Shown piece after piece: positions 37,724 through 48,372 of a stretch of 64,000 nt of DNA. Every line of letters starts with the position of its first letter. Position 1 is the stretch's first letter. Under the pieces are notes generated by a model. It saw only the letters and a program-made list of their open reading frames with translations, was not told the origin of the DNA and made no database searches. The DNA lies in assembly GCA_003344405.1 (NCBI GenBank), contig NOWV01000218.1, positions 1 through 64,000 on the forward strand, in the 5' to 3' direction. Position numbers and translations under genes: made by a program. The stretch comes from Trichoplax sp. H2 (Eukaryota > Placozoa > Uniplacotomia > Trichoplacea).

Positions 37724-40700
37724 TTAGCTTCCTTGAATGGCTTCCGGCAGCATCTTCTCAAACATGTTCGCGTAAAATTGTTTCTTAATCGTCTAAGAAA
37801 TAGTAACATACGTACCTTTACAGGATGTAATTACAATTATTTCGTAAAATATGTCAAAGTATAAGCTAATTTATAAAAAGAGAAGCAAAGGTAAATATTT
37901 ACGAACTTTAGATACGGTGTCGCGCGTAAGTGGTAATCCTCGAGTGATACCAGAAATTGTTGATTTTTGGGCCTTCTTGGCGTAGTTTTGCGTGCTTGGT
38001 CCATAATGTGTCTCATTGTCCGTACAGTGGCTGGTAGATGAGAATACTTACCGTTCCTCCTAGGAGTGGTAACAACAGGGGTATGACGTGATCTAGATGG
38101 CCGCTGAGGGCTTTTTCTTTCGACAGTAGATGTTCTAGTTGTATCTTTAGATGAATTCACAGTTGTCCTTGTACCTTTATCTTCATCATCTAGTTGAATT
38201 GCAAGCCATTAGTTTGATTTCAGAACTATCGTTTTATGTTATGATACCATGTAATATGCATAGATTTAATCAGTGATAGTCCTATCTAAGTGATAACAAA
38301 CCTGAATACACAGCTTTGCTCCTGTTGTTCTCTGGATTGGAATCAATCACTCTATCGGTTCCAGGCTGATTATCTTCGAGCGCATGATCATCGCTCTCGT
38401 TTTCTGCAATTTGACCTACTGATGTATCTAGATTTTTTTCAACCCGGCTTAACTTTTTTACAACATCGGCTATCGACGGGCGATTTTTTTGAGGAATAAC
38501 AAATCTTTGGTACGGTATAGTTCCAATTTTTAAATCTGAGCAGGTTATTAATTTGAAATATGCTAATATCAGTAATGATTTTATTTCCCAGCATTATTCT
38601 AACAAGGACGAATTTATAGCCCTTACAAAGTGTTTGAATTGCGGTGATGTCAATAGCATCTAGTGGCTTTCTGGCCATATGTTTAATAGTCTTTAACTGT
38701 TTATACAATCTTCTAGCTATTTTTGTAGCTAACGTCGAACGCATCGAAAATTCGACCTTAGGTCGTAGTTGTGATGCCTTGGAAATTTTTTTTACTGGCG
38801 GTACCATATCATGAGTTAAGGATAAGTGACGATTCAAGCAGTGTTTACTTTTAAAAACCTAGATAAATCATTGAATAAGGGTGTAAATTTTGACGTTACT
38901 TTGTAAAATGGGAAACGATGTAGGAATTTTAATACCTTTGTACAATCAGCAACAGTGCACTCGAATGGCCGATGTAATGCTTGATGATTTGCATGTTCCT
39001 CTAAGTTAACGATTTGTCATGTTTACAGATGTTGTGATATTTATGTACTCGTATCAATAAAAATATCAAGCTTAAACAAATATTTTAATCCATTAGTTAA
39101 TTGCGTTTACCTTGATTCAAGTAGATTTTTCCACATTCTTTACGTCTATAACAATCTCCAGTTTCTAAGCTTATGGTTGATCGAGTAGTTATGCCTGTAC
39201 TTGTTGTGGAATTGGAGGTAACGCCAGCGCAAGTAGTCGGATCGCTACTGTTAACTGGATTAGTTTCAGCCTCTACCAAAGTAATTCAAGTTTACAATAA
39301 AATTAGTCCAAATTATAACTTTCCACTTTACTGTAAACATTATTAACGGAAATTTGTGAATATCACCTTTAGGAATTATTTTAAAACATCCAAATTTCTT
39401 CCAGTACCACCAACAATTAGAACATAATTTACAATTTGAATTAGCAACATTCCATGTATGCCAAGAAGTTGAAGATGTTATCGAGCAATTGATACAGTTT
39501 TGGAACTGGTTTAACCAATCTTGTACCCGCGAATCCGGGCCATTTCCGTTCATAATAGCCACTTTTTTCGAATTAGCGGTAGTATTTTCAGATCTAGATT
39601 CTCTGCCATTTCAGTGCAAAATTTTTCGATATAATTTTAAGATAATGAAGTAAAAATTAGTATTACATGTCTTTATTAGAAACGTTCCATAAACTTCTGT
39701 AAAGGTCGAATCTTTTGAAAACAATAGATTTATACAGGAAGTATTTGACATTAAATTTCTATCTTTGTGTAACAATGTTATAAATCGGATAGAGTACCTT
39801 GGGGTTATGGTAATCTGCTTGACACTATGTTGCTTTGTTAGTACTTTCAGTCTTTTCTATAACAAAGATCCAAAATGATGAATCGAAATAGAGGCATCCA
39901 TTTTTCTACAAGCGATTTATCGCATATCTGATTTCAATTACCTGCTCTAGATAACGATCGCTTGTTTTCCACATGTAGTAGTACTCGATAATACATCCAA
40001 TCGGTTTCCAAGGTAGCTGCGCATATGTCGTATGTGGATATTATAATTATGAAAGAGATAGATACATTTAAGTTCAAATAAACGTGGATGAGAAATATTA
40101 TAAAAGGAAAACTTGCATACAAATTCTTGTTGAAGATCTAGAAAATCCTTTCCGTATTTATGCAATCCTTCCTCGAAGCGTTTTGCTTCATCTTAGCATG
40201 AAATAATACTGTGTATTAGAAGCATCGAAGTACGAAATGGCAAAGTTTTGTAAAGTCACTACAAAATAAATTGTTACCAATTGACCATTGTTCCATTTCA
40301 TCCATGCAATAGACTGGCCCAGTGGCAGGTACTAATGATGAAGTAGCTTTGGCTATATCGTAGGAATTCTCATGTAAAGTTTTCATTGCAAATAGCTATA
40401 GTTTTATAAATTAAATAATTTATGCAACGCATTAAGAATTAAACAACATCCAATTTTAGAGATAATAATAATAATATTTATGGTTACAAGACTAACCCGT
40501 GTCGTATCACGACAGGCAGCAGCAGCTGTAATGTGTAAACTTGGCTGGGTAATAGAAGTGCTCTGCTCTAATGCACGTGCAAATGTTCCAACGGATCTGT
40601 AGTTGTAATAAATTTTTATTGGATAGTAAATCGAAATACTATCTAGAACTATTCGATGTTATTTTAATGCTCACTTTGTAACCAATCCGAACTGGTCAAT

Positions 40701-41837
40701 TTCTTCGTCAGTCAATAAATTGTTAGAAGTCCATTGTAGTGTTTCGACATCTTCGCAAATAGTATGATCCACTAATGATGACACGTTGCGAAAATAAAGT
40801 TAGGTTAAAGTTTTCAATAAGAGTATGATATCTCTGCTAACAATACCTTCTGTAGTATCCATTGGAACAACAGCTTGATAATCAGAACCAATACGAATAT
40901 TGGCTTGATCAGGTACAAGCGTTTTTAGTTGTGGATCAAATATTAAAGTGTAATAGAAAGTATCCTAGTAACAAGACAAAAGATCTTAAATTAATTATTT
41001 ATGATCGCCCCCATTTAGTAGATTTTTTTTAAATATCGTTTCAGATGTAGATTGCTTAATCCATTTTCCCTTTGTATATATCTTTCCAAATAAAATAATA
41101 ACTTTCTGTCTAAGATCGCTACAGATCTGTTATAAATATGCTATCCTTGTACCTAATCAAGGCAGTGCAAATCGCAAGATTGTATTGTTGTTGCTGCTGT
41201 ATCGCTTACAGTAATAAAAAGCTTGCAAGGTGTTATCTCTACACTTTTTATCTATAGAACAATTTATGCGAATTTATCTATTGTGTCTTTCTCTTTTAAT
41301 TAAAGATTCGATGAAAAAAATATTAATAATCAGATTGATAAGATAGTAACACTTACAGGTTCCTTTAAATAATTGTCGATGGTTTCTACTTCACTTAAAA
41401 GTCTAACCGTACATTTCCCACGGATACAGCTAGTAGGTAGTGATTCTATATGGCGCGATAGAAATACTTCACGATGCTTGAATTCAGTTAAAGCAGTTTC
41501 ATCAGTCATTTCAGGATTGTTGTCTTGCCTTAATTGATAGTTCGTGGCTATAATAGAATCAGGTAAATGTAGATAACATATTTTATAAGACATTAATGGT
41601 TGAATTGATTCACGGTTATTTTCATGAAAACCGGTAATATCGAGCAAAGCAATGACCAATGATCTTATTGGTATTAAATTACCTATACTTCTATCTGCAA
41701 GAGCGTGTAAAGCTTGAGGTAGATCGCGACGTCGATAGTAGCATAAAGCTCTAACTTCAAAGTTACCATCAGGTAGCTGTGTTTTAATTATTTCCAAATA
41801 ATGTGAAGACGGTATGAGATATAAATAGTGAGTTTCA
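37724..41837 (-). CDS. MTA: MTA-family NuRD subunit with BAH, ELM2, SANT, GATA finger and extra C2H2 fingers (5' exon missing)
   Basis: Corepressor subunit of the nucleosome remodelling and deacetylase (NuRD) complex; the single placozoan-type counterpart of MTA1/2/3. Exons in minus order: 41837-41357, 40964-40847, 40771-40675, 40596-40497, 40395-40278, 40191-40121, 40016-39942, 39856-39798, 39602-39367, 39272-39111, 39000-38936, 38858-38627, 38427-38302, 38189-38052, 38030-37903, 37792-37724; phases agree; about 757 residues. BAH domain: [37 protein letters not shown]2: [12 protein letters not shown]. Then [15 protein letters not shown] and [46 protein letters not shown]-type finger CINC...[15 protein letters not shown]; two C2H2 fingers (39141-38834); R1 segment [20 protein letters not shown]. 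No ATG is in frame at the 5' end, so a first exon upstream of 41837 was not found. The last exon is phase-compatible but has no family support. Confidence 0.92.
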
Positions 41838-44694
41838 CTTGGTATTTTGTTTCAGGCTGAAATTACAGTATTATACAGACTAGTGTCGTGGTATAGCACC
41901 GTTGTTAAAAAAATACCAAAGACGATAGTAGCCTTGTTTCACTAATTACTAAGCAAGATCAATTTATTAATATACAGACATATTAAAAGTAGTGATACTT
42001 GAAAGTCTTGATGATACTTTATTGGTAAGATAAACGTTGGAAAGACAAAAAGGTATTAAATTAACGATTCTCCTCATTATTTCCATCTACGATTTTACCT
42101 TGATAAATTCTTTAATCCGTCTAATCTGGTAAGGAGTCTGTGATTCCGAAGATGTCTCAAAATAGCCATAATCTAGAATTGATAGGAAAATGTATAATTA
42201 AAACTTAGTTTAACCGTTGAATAGATGATTGCAGTATTTCTTGTAGGAGTTAGGTGGGGAAGACATGATTGTCTGATTATTTTATGTGTTTGACGCTATA
42301 ATTTACATCAAGGTACTTTCGTATTGGTTAGCTATACAACGGTATAGGATGAACTGGATTTCTATCGTGTAGATAGCTTTAATAATTATTGATAAATATT
42401 TACGAGTAACGTAGCATGCTTTGGAGGATGTTTAAAAGTAGTATTATTAGTCTATGATAAGGAGTGTATTAATTAAAAAGTATCAAAATACTGTGTGATA
42501 GACCATTTGTAAATATTGTCGAATATACGCGTATATTCATGAATTCAAGGTATAGAAATAAGTGTCCTATTTTAAAATGTGTCAATGTCTCAGTATAAGG
42601 CAACATTTTGGATATTGGAGGATAGTTGACGGTACATTATGTTGTGTCTTTCCTAGTTGAATGAAACTGGCTTGATATTCATCTCCTTTTAGTATCGATT
42701 TGGACCATGAGTAATATACATATTATGGCATGATTAATTTATCGACATTATAAGGTTTAGCATATCCTTGTTAAGTTTAAGTTTTACGTCCATTGAATAG
42801 TGCGTCAATCCTGTATTGCAAATTCTAGGCAAAAATGGTTACGTATCGTCCAATTTTCGTTCTTAATCAGTGAAATTGTTCTCTTGTAGTAGACGATATG
42901 AACCGATAGAAAGATTGCTAGTTGCAGGAACGCAACGTACGCAAATGGATGAAATTTACCATTCAGTCTATATATGTATAGTTTACTGTAGTCCATAAAA
43001 ATGATGAATATTGATGTTCTATCCATGTTATTGCCAGTTAACTATGACTAATGATGATGATAATTCTTGCAAATTGTGGGCGAGAAAGGATATTGAAGTA
43101 TTGTCACAGTTGTGACTAATGACTGTCATTGTCTGTTGAATATGCTCTATATTGGAGTGGTGCTATTTTTTTCAATAGTATGGTATCATGTTCTTTTTGT
43201 AAGTTTGTTCAAACTGTATCGAATGTATTGATCTACATAGTTCATGTTCATCAAACCAATACTCTTATCGTAATTTATCATCCATTGTTGGTCAAGTGAT
43301 TATTGATACTAATCAATAAAATTGCTCTCTTTTAGTCAATGATGTCAACTAGATCGTCAGTAAAGATGCAAGCTACAAATGACAGTTATTCTCGTGTACG
43401 TCTAACTATCGAGCTTAGTCCATAAAATGAAGATAAATTTGGCTACCTTAGCTTATCATGTTGGTACTAGCTAACTGCCAGAGTGATTTATCACCAATGT
43501 TGTCGATGAGAAAGAAGATGCAAGTAATATCATGGATAGAAGAATGGCTCATTTTCTGTTGAATATCCACCATGACTGAACGGCTTATTTACTCATGGTA
43601 CGGTATGACGTTATTTTCAAAAGTTTGTCAAAGTTTTCTTGCATGAGTTGATCTCCATCTTGATTGCTAGCCTAATCAATACTCTTTACTCTATAATTTC
43701 CTACTACTGTATTCAAATTATTGCAATTCTTAGTTCAAATAACGCTACGTACTTATTCTTTGTCTCTTTCTTTTTATTGATATTGATGGCTTGGCATAAG
43801 CAAGAGTACTGTAAGCAGCATGCATTGGTAGGATGCTAGTTGAAGAAAATGCAATCTATCACTAAAGTGAACTGTTTCATGTACAAGTATATAGCCTAAT
43901 CGATGGGACTTTATCAAGATTAATGTCCTACCCTTCACTTATTACTGTTGGCGACACAATAAATGATCATTTGGTTCAAGGCTAGAATGAGAAAGGGTTG
44001 TAAACTACAATATTGTCATGATGATGAATGATGACTATCATGTAGCAATTTTGCCTATGGTATCGTGTCGTGTTCTCCTAACCTAGTTGATGCTGTTTAA
44101 AACGTATTTATTTCCATCTTGATTGCTAATTGAGTCCATGGTTATCCTTTAATTACCTCCTATCATTGAGTATTATTATTCCTTGATACAATCATCATTT
44201 TATCTTCTTCTCTGGCTCTTGATGTTGATCAATGCAATGGCAGTCGTCTTATGATCAACGTATACGATTACTGATGGTAGAAATAAAGTCTATACGTAAC
44301 ATCAACGCATTCTTTATCTTACTGTATAGCTTAATAGATGGGAAAATCTGTCTCGATGAATGAATTCTTTCTATCCTCTTCCTACTCGCCAAACGAGAAG
44401 AGGACTATTTTGGGTTGAAAAGCGAGAAAGGCAAGAGGATTGTCATAGTAACCAATGAAGACTGTCCCTTGGGTTGACTACCCTGGATGATATTATGCCG
44501 CATTTGCCGATACTATCGTATCCTATTCTATTTCTAAGCTGGTTGAAATTGATGTTGGATTACTAGTCTACAGGATATACTGCATGGCTAGCATGACCAT
44601 TGGGCTATATTAGCAAGTATCGATAGGAAAAGTTTCCAAATCGAGAAGCAAGTACGACAAGAAATTCCATCGATATCACTGACAATCTACTCAC
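41838..44694. other. Region upstream of MTA, mostly non-coding, diverged repeats
   Basis: The missing first MTA exon and its promoter should be here, but no exon encoding the usual MYRVGDYVYF-like start was seen. From about 43140 to 44170 similar blocks recur roughly every 450 bp, most visibly CCATCTTGATTGCTA at 43654 and 44114, with nearby CAATACTCTT and GGTATCATG/GGTATGACG/GGTATCGTG words. This is an old, diverged repeat family. No gene was supported. Confidence 0.45.
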
Positions 44695-44858
44695 CTCCAA
44701 CATGGTAGACCACGGCGTCACTTTGAGCTTCAAGAGAGACTTTTGGAGATTTTTGTGCCATTGCTGTAACAAATTCTCTCAAGTCTTCCCTTGATTTCCA
44801 ATTTGGCCTCTTTCTTTTAGCTATTGGCTGTTCTTCGCTTAATGGTGGCTTGCTTTTT
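44695..44858 (-). other. Possible orphan exon, unknown protein
   Basis: On the minus strand about 54 codons stay open and end at a strong donor (GAG|GTGAGT at 44695/44694). The peptide is basic and then helical: KRKRPNWKSREDLREFV followed by AMAQKSPKVSLEAQ. Phase at the donor is 1. The acceptor side is weak (AAG at 44859-44861). I do not recognise the protein and found no joining exon. Could belong to an unseen minus-strand gene or be a relic. Confidence 0.25.
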
Positions 44859-45089
44859 CTTCACTTTGGACTTGCAATGGCTCCAATAGTTGGCAGTTGA
44901 ATGAGATTGTTCGCTGAATGAGAGGCTACAGTATCATCGACGATCTAGTGTATTGCATACTGTATAGTTATCAGTATGGAAGATTATTGATCCCTTTTGA
45001 AGGCGGGTTGACTGCACTGACCAGGGTGTTGAAAGCCATGTCATAGTGAAATCGATCGAGACGGTCAGTGTTGATACTAATTCCTCTAG

Positions 45090-46160
45090 ATGCTATCGGT
45101 GTATTGGATACTAGATAGTCTTGTCGATCCACTTGGGTACGGTACTCATTGTGGTCTCGTTCGGCTCCAAACCCGGACTGCATTCGGACCGCACTGGATC
45201 GGATCCGGATCGGACCCACCTCGGACAGTTGGCCATCACCTTATATTCTGTCTACTAGGATGGAAGAGACGAAGACAACTTTTCACTTTACTAAAAGAAA
45301 AACCTTTTAATGTACTAAAACAAGATGTTTTAGTACTTGAGGATAGTGCCCAACTAGCAGCTCATTTGGATGGCAATCGCGGGCAGGATAGTGTTTTCTT
45401 TCCCATTTCAAGAGAACCTTTTAATGTACTAAAACAAGATGTTTTAGTAGTTGAGGATCATGCCCAACTAGCAGCTCATTTGGATGGCAATCGCGGACAG
45501 GATAGTGCTTTCTTTCCCATTTCAAGAGAACCTTTTAATGTACTAAAACAAGATGTTTTAGTAGTTGAGGATCATGCCCAACTAGCAGCTCATTTGGATG
45601 GCAATCGCGGACAGGATAGTGCTTTCTTTCCCATTTCAAGAAAACCTTTTAATGTACTAAAACAAGATGTTTTAGTAGTTGGGGATCATGCCCAACTAGC
45701 AGCTCATTTGGACGGCAATCGCGGACAGGATAGTGCTTTCTTTCCCATTGCAAGAAAACCTTTTAATGTACTAAAACAAGATGTTTTAGTAGTTGAGGAT
45801 CATGCCCAACTAGCAGCTCATTTGGATGGCAATCGCGGGCAGGATAGTGTTTTCTTTCCCATTTCAAGAGAACCTTTTAATGTACTAAAACAAGATGTTT
45901 TAGTAGTTGAGGATCATGCCCAACTAGCAGCTCATTTGGATGGCAATCGCGAACAGGATAGTGTTTTATTTCCCATTGACGGTTCAGTTGAGGTGACCAG
46001 AAGACAACCTTTCACTTTACTAACAGAAAAACCTTTTAATGTACTAAAAGAAGACGTTTTAGTAGTTGAAGATAATGCACAACTAGCAGCTCATTTGGAT
46101 GGCAATCGCGGACAGGATAGTGTTTTCTTCCCATTTCAAGAAAACCTTTTAATGTACTAA
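45090..46160 (+). CDS. Repeat-encoded ORF of unknown function, probably frameshifted
   Basis: A 356-codon ORF starts at ATG 45090, runs through a unique N-terminal segment of about 70 residues and then through in-frame copies of a 38-residue unit (PFNVLKQDVLVVEDHAQLAA, then HLDGNRGQDSAFFPI). It closes early because the copy starting at 46032 is 113 bp instead of 114 bp to the next; a missing T near 46128 shifts the frame and gives a stop at 46158-46160. The original frame reopens at 46208 and continues to 46426. No known domain is recognised, no signal peptide is evident, and no introns are needed. It could be a genuine repeat protein, a recent pseudogene, or a minisatellite whose unit length is a multiple of three. 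Confidence 0.35.
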   Translation: MLSVYWILDSLVDPLGYGTHCGLVRLQTRTAFGPHWIGSGSDPPRTVGHHLIFCLLGWKRRRQLFTLLKEKPFNVLKQDVLVLEDSAQLAAHLDGNRGQDSVFFPISREPFNVLKQDVLVVEDHAQLAAHLDGNRGQDSAFFPISREPFNVLKQDVLVVEDHAQLAAHLDGNRGQDSAFFPISRKPFNVLKQDVLVVGDHAQLAAHLDGNRGQDSAFFPIARKPFNVLKQDVLVVEDHAQLAAHLDGNRGQDSVFFPISREPFNVLKQDVLVVEDHAQLAAHLDGNREQDSVLFPIDGSVEVTRRQPFTLLTEKPFNVLKEDVLVVEDNAQLAAHLDGNRGQDSVFFPFQENLLMY

Positions 46161-46565
46161 AACAAGATGTTTTAGTAGTTGAGGATAATGCCCAACTAGC
46201 AGCTCATTTGGATGGCAATCGCGGACAGGATAGTGCTTTCTTTCCCATTTCAAGAAAACCTTTTAATGTACTAAAACAAGATGTTTTAGTACTTGAGGAT
46301 AATGCCCAACTAGCAGCTCATTTGGATGGCAATCGCGGGCAGGATAGTGTTTTATTTCCCATTGACGGTTCAGTTGAGATAACCAGAAGACAACCTTTCA
46401 CTTTACTAAAAGAAAAACCGACATAATGTAGTAATAGAAAACCTTTTAATGTACTAAAACAAGATGTTTTAGTAGTTGAAGATAATGCCCAACTAGCAGC
46501 TCATTTGGATGGCAATCGCGGACAGGATAGTGCTTTATTTCCCATTGATGGCTCAATTGAGATGA
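45295..46565 (+). repeat. 114-bp tandem array, ten copies, each with a hairpin
   Basis: CCTTTTAATGTACTAAAA restarts at 45303, 45417, 45531, 45645, 45759, 45873, 46032, 46145, 46259 and 46442. Five spacings are exactly 114 bp; one is 159 (45-bp in-frame insertion containing a GTTCAGTTGAGGTGACCAG stretch), one 113 (1-bp deletion), one 114 and one 183. Copies are nearly identical, so expansion is recent. Each unit includes TACTAAAACA-AGA-TGTTTTAGTA (first copy 45313-45335), a perfect 10-bp inverted repeat with a 3-nt loop, intact in nine copies and broken in the copy at 46032. Confidence 0.97.
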
Positions 46566-47599
46566 CCAGCAGCAGAATTTGTTGCATCTTTTTACTATAC
46601 CTTACCGCCGCTGCCTCCTTTTCCAAAAGTTCCCCCACCGACTGAATGTGTTAAAACAAACGCTTGCATAACCAAGTGGTGCACCGTGTCTCTTTTTTTA
46701 TCTTGCAGCAGCACTGTAAAGCTACTGTAGGGATGGCATGGATTGGGTCATTAAGATCAAAATATAACGACAGCAATAGGAGGACGACGAATGAAATAGA
46801 TAAATCACTTGCACAATATATTGTGTTGAAAAATTGGCACTACTTGAACAATCCTTCTTGATTAGCCGATAGCTTTTCCATTATTTTGCCTCAGTGACCT
46901 TGCAAATTCATCTTCTATCCTTGCATTCGCCTTCTTGCACTGCATAGGATGATATAAATACCGTAAATACTGTACAGTAGAATGAATTTGCAAGATTGGA
47001 GACTTTGATCGTCGCTAATCATTCATACTGTGGTCGCTGTTGTGCATGCACTGTTGCACACTCATTGCACAGTAGACCCAATCATCCGATAATTGTGTCT
47101 TCAAATGTACAATTCTAACAGGCTGATCAGTGATGATAACTGCTATTGCTGTTCAATAAACTGCGCACATATCGAAGCCGACAATTTCAGTCAGTATCAG
47201 CTGCAGGGATTACTTGATCAGCTGTAGTAGGAAAGAGATTGTGAACCACCGTAGAGTTATGTATAATTGAATATACAACTAATTTGGACTACTGGCGATG
47301 CAATCAATAAATACATTACAGTACAATGAATTTGCAAGATTGGAGCGTTATTTCTCTACTGTACTGTAGATCAATTCATATTGAGTAGAATCTAGCTAAT
47401 TTTGTCCATCGCGCAAGTTGTCTCCATTCCAATTGTGCCCAACCTCTCGAGCTCAGCAAAGTCAAGCCGAAACCCGACTTGAAATCAACTCGAGCCAAGG
47501 CGGTTTTCGTCTTGACAATTTCTGTATCACTACACAGTATTTGTATGGCGATTGTACTCATTTTGGGTTAAAAAATCGATAATTGCAATCGGGTTCATA
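46566..47599. other. Non-coding spacer between two tandem arrays
   Basis: No gene supported. It contains a short dispersed duplication, GAATTTGCAAGATTGGAG at about 46983 and 47328, each preceded by TACAGTA-type sequence. Confidence 0.5.
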
Positions 47600-48372
47600 T
47601 TTCCAACGCAGGCCAATCTGCTAAGGCTACAGTAGGTTGTGCATCGTAGAGTACACCGTTCTAGTGTTACAGTAGAGTAAAGTGGCCAGCGTATTTGCAA
47701 AGATCCTTGCAAATCTACTAAGGCTACACTTGGTTGTGCATGGTAGAGTACACCGTTCTAGTGGTAACCCTGTAGAGTAAAATGGCCAGGATCCTTGCAA
47801 AGATCATTGCAAATCTGCTAAGGCTACAGTAGGTTGTGCATGGTAGAGTATACTGGTCTAGTGGTAGAGTAGAGTAAAATGGCCAGGATCCTTGCAAAGA
47901 TCTGCGCAAATCTGCTAAGGCTACAGTAGGTTGTGCATCGTAGAGTACACCGTTCTAGCGGTCGAGTAGAGTAAAATGGCCAGCATCTTTGCAAGGATCC
48001 TTGCAAATTTGCTAAGGCTACAGTAGGTTGTACATCGTAGAGTACACCGTTCTAGCGGTCGAGTAGAGTAAAATGGCCAGGCATCCTTGCAAATCTGCTA
48101 AGGCTACAGTAGGTTGTGCATCGTAGAGTACGCCATTCTAGTGGTAGAGTAGAATGGCCAGCATATTTGCAAGGATCCTTACAAATCTGCTAAGACTAAA
48201 GTAGATTGTGCATCGTAGAGGACACCGTTCTAGTGGTAGAGTAGAGTAAAATGGCCAGCATATTTGCAAGGATCCTTACAAATCTGCTAAGACTAAAGTA
48301 GATTGTGCATCGTAGAGGACACCGTTCTAGTGGTAGAGTAGAGTAAAATGGCCAGCATCTTTGCAAGCATCC
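47600..48372. repeat. About 97-bp tandem array, eight copies
   Basis: CTAAGGCTAC or its variant CTAAGACTAA recurs at 47621, 47718, 47818, 47915, 48012, 48098, 48190 and 48287 (spacings 97, 100, 97, 97, 86, 92, 97). Each unit carries GTAGAGTACACCGTTCTAG, GTAAAATGGCCAG and TTTGCAAGGATCCTTGCAAA. The last is itself palindromic (GCAAGGATCCTTGC). Minus-strand ORFs of about 60 codons through the array share a repeated peptide but are interrupted and are not called. Confidence 0.95.

Noticed and set aside
41856-41857. TTTCAG acceptor at the 5' side of the MTA BAH exon
   Set aside because: An in-frame TGA follows immediately, so this acceptor cannot be used in the BAH reading frame.
45295-46565. CRISPR-like regular repeats
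   Set aside because: The whole unit repeats with no unique spacers, in an animal genome, and the units are in-frame coding; it is a tandem array.
47376-48006. Series of about 60-codon minus-strand ORFs with a shared peptide
   Set aside because: They are shadows of the 97-bp tandem array and break in every second unit.
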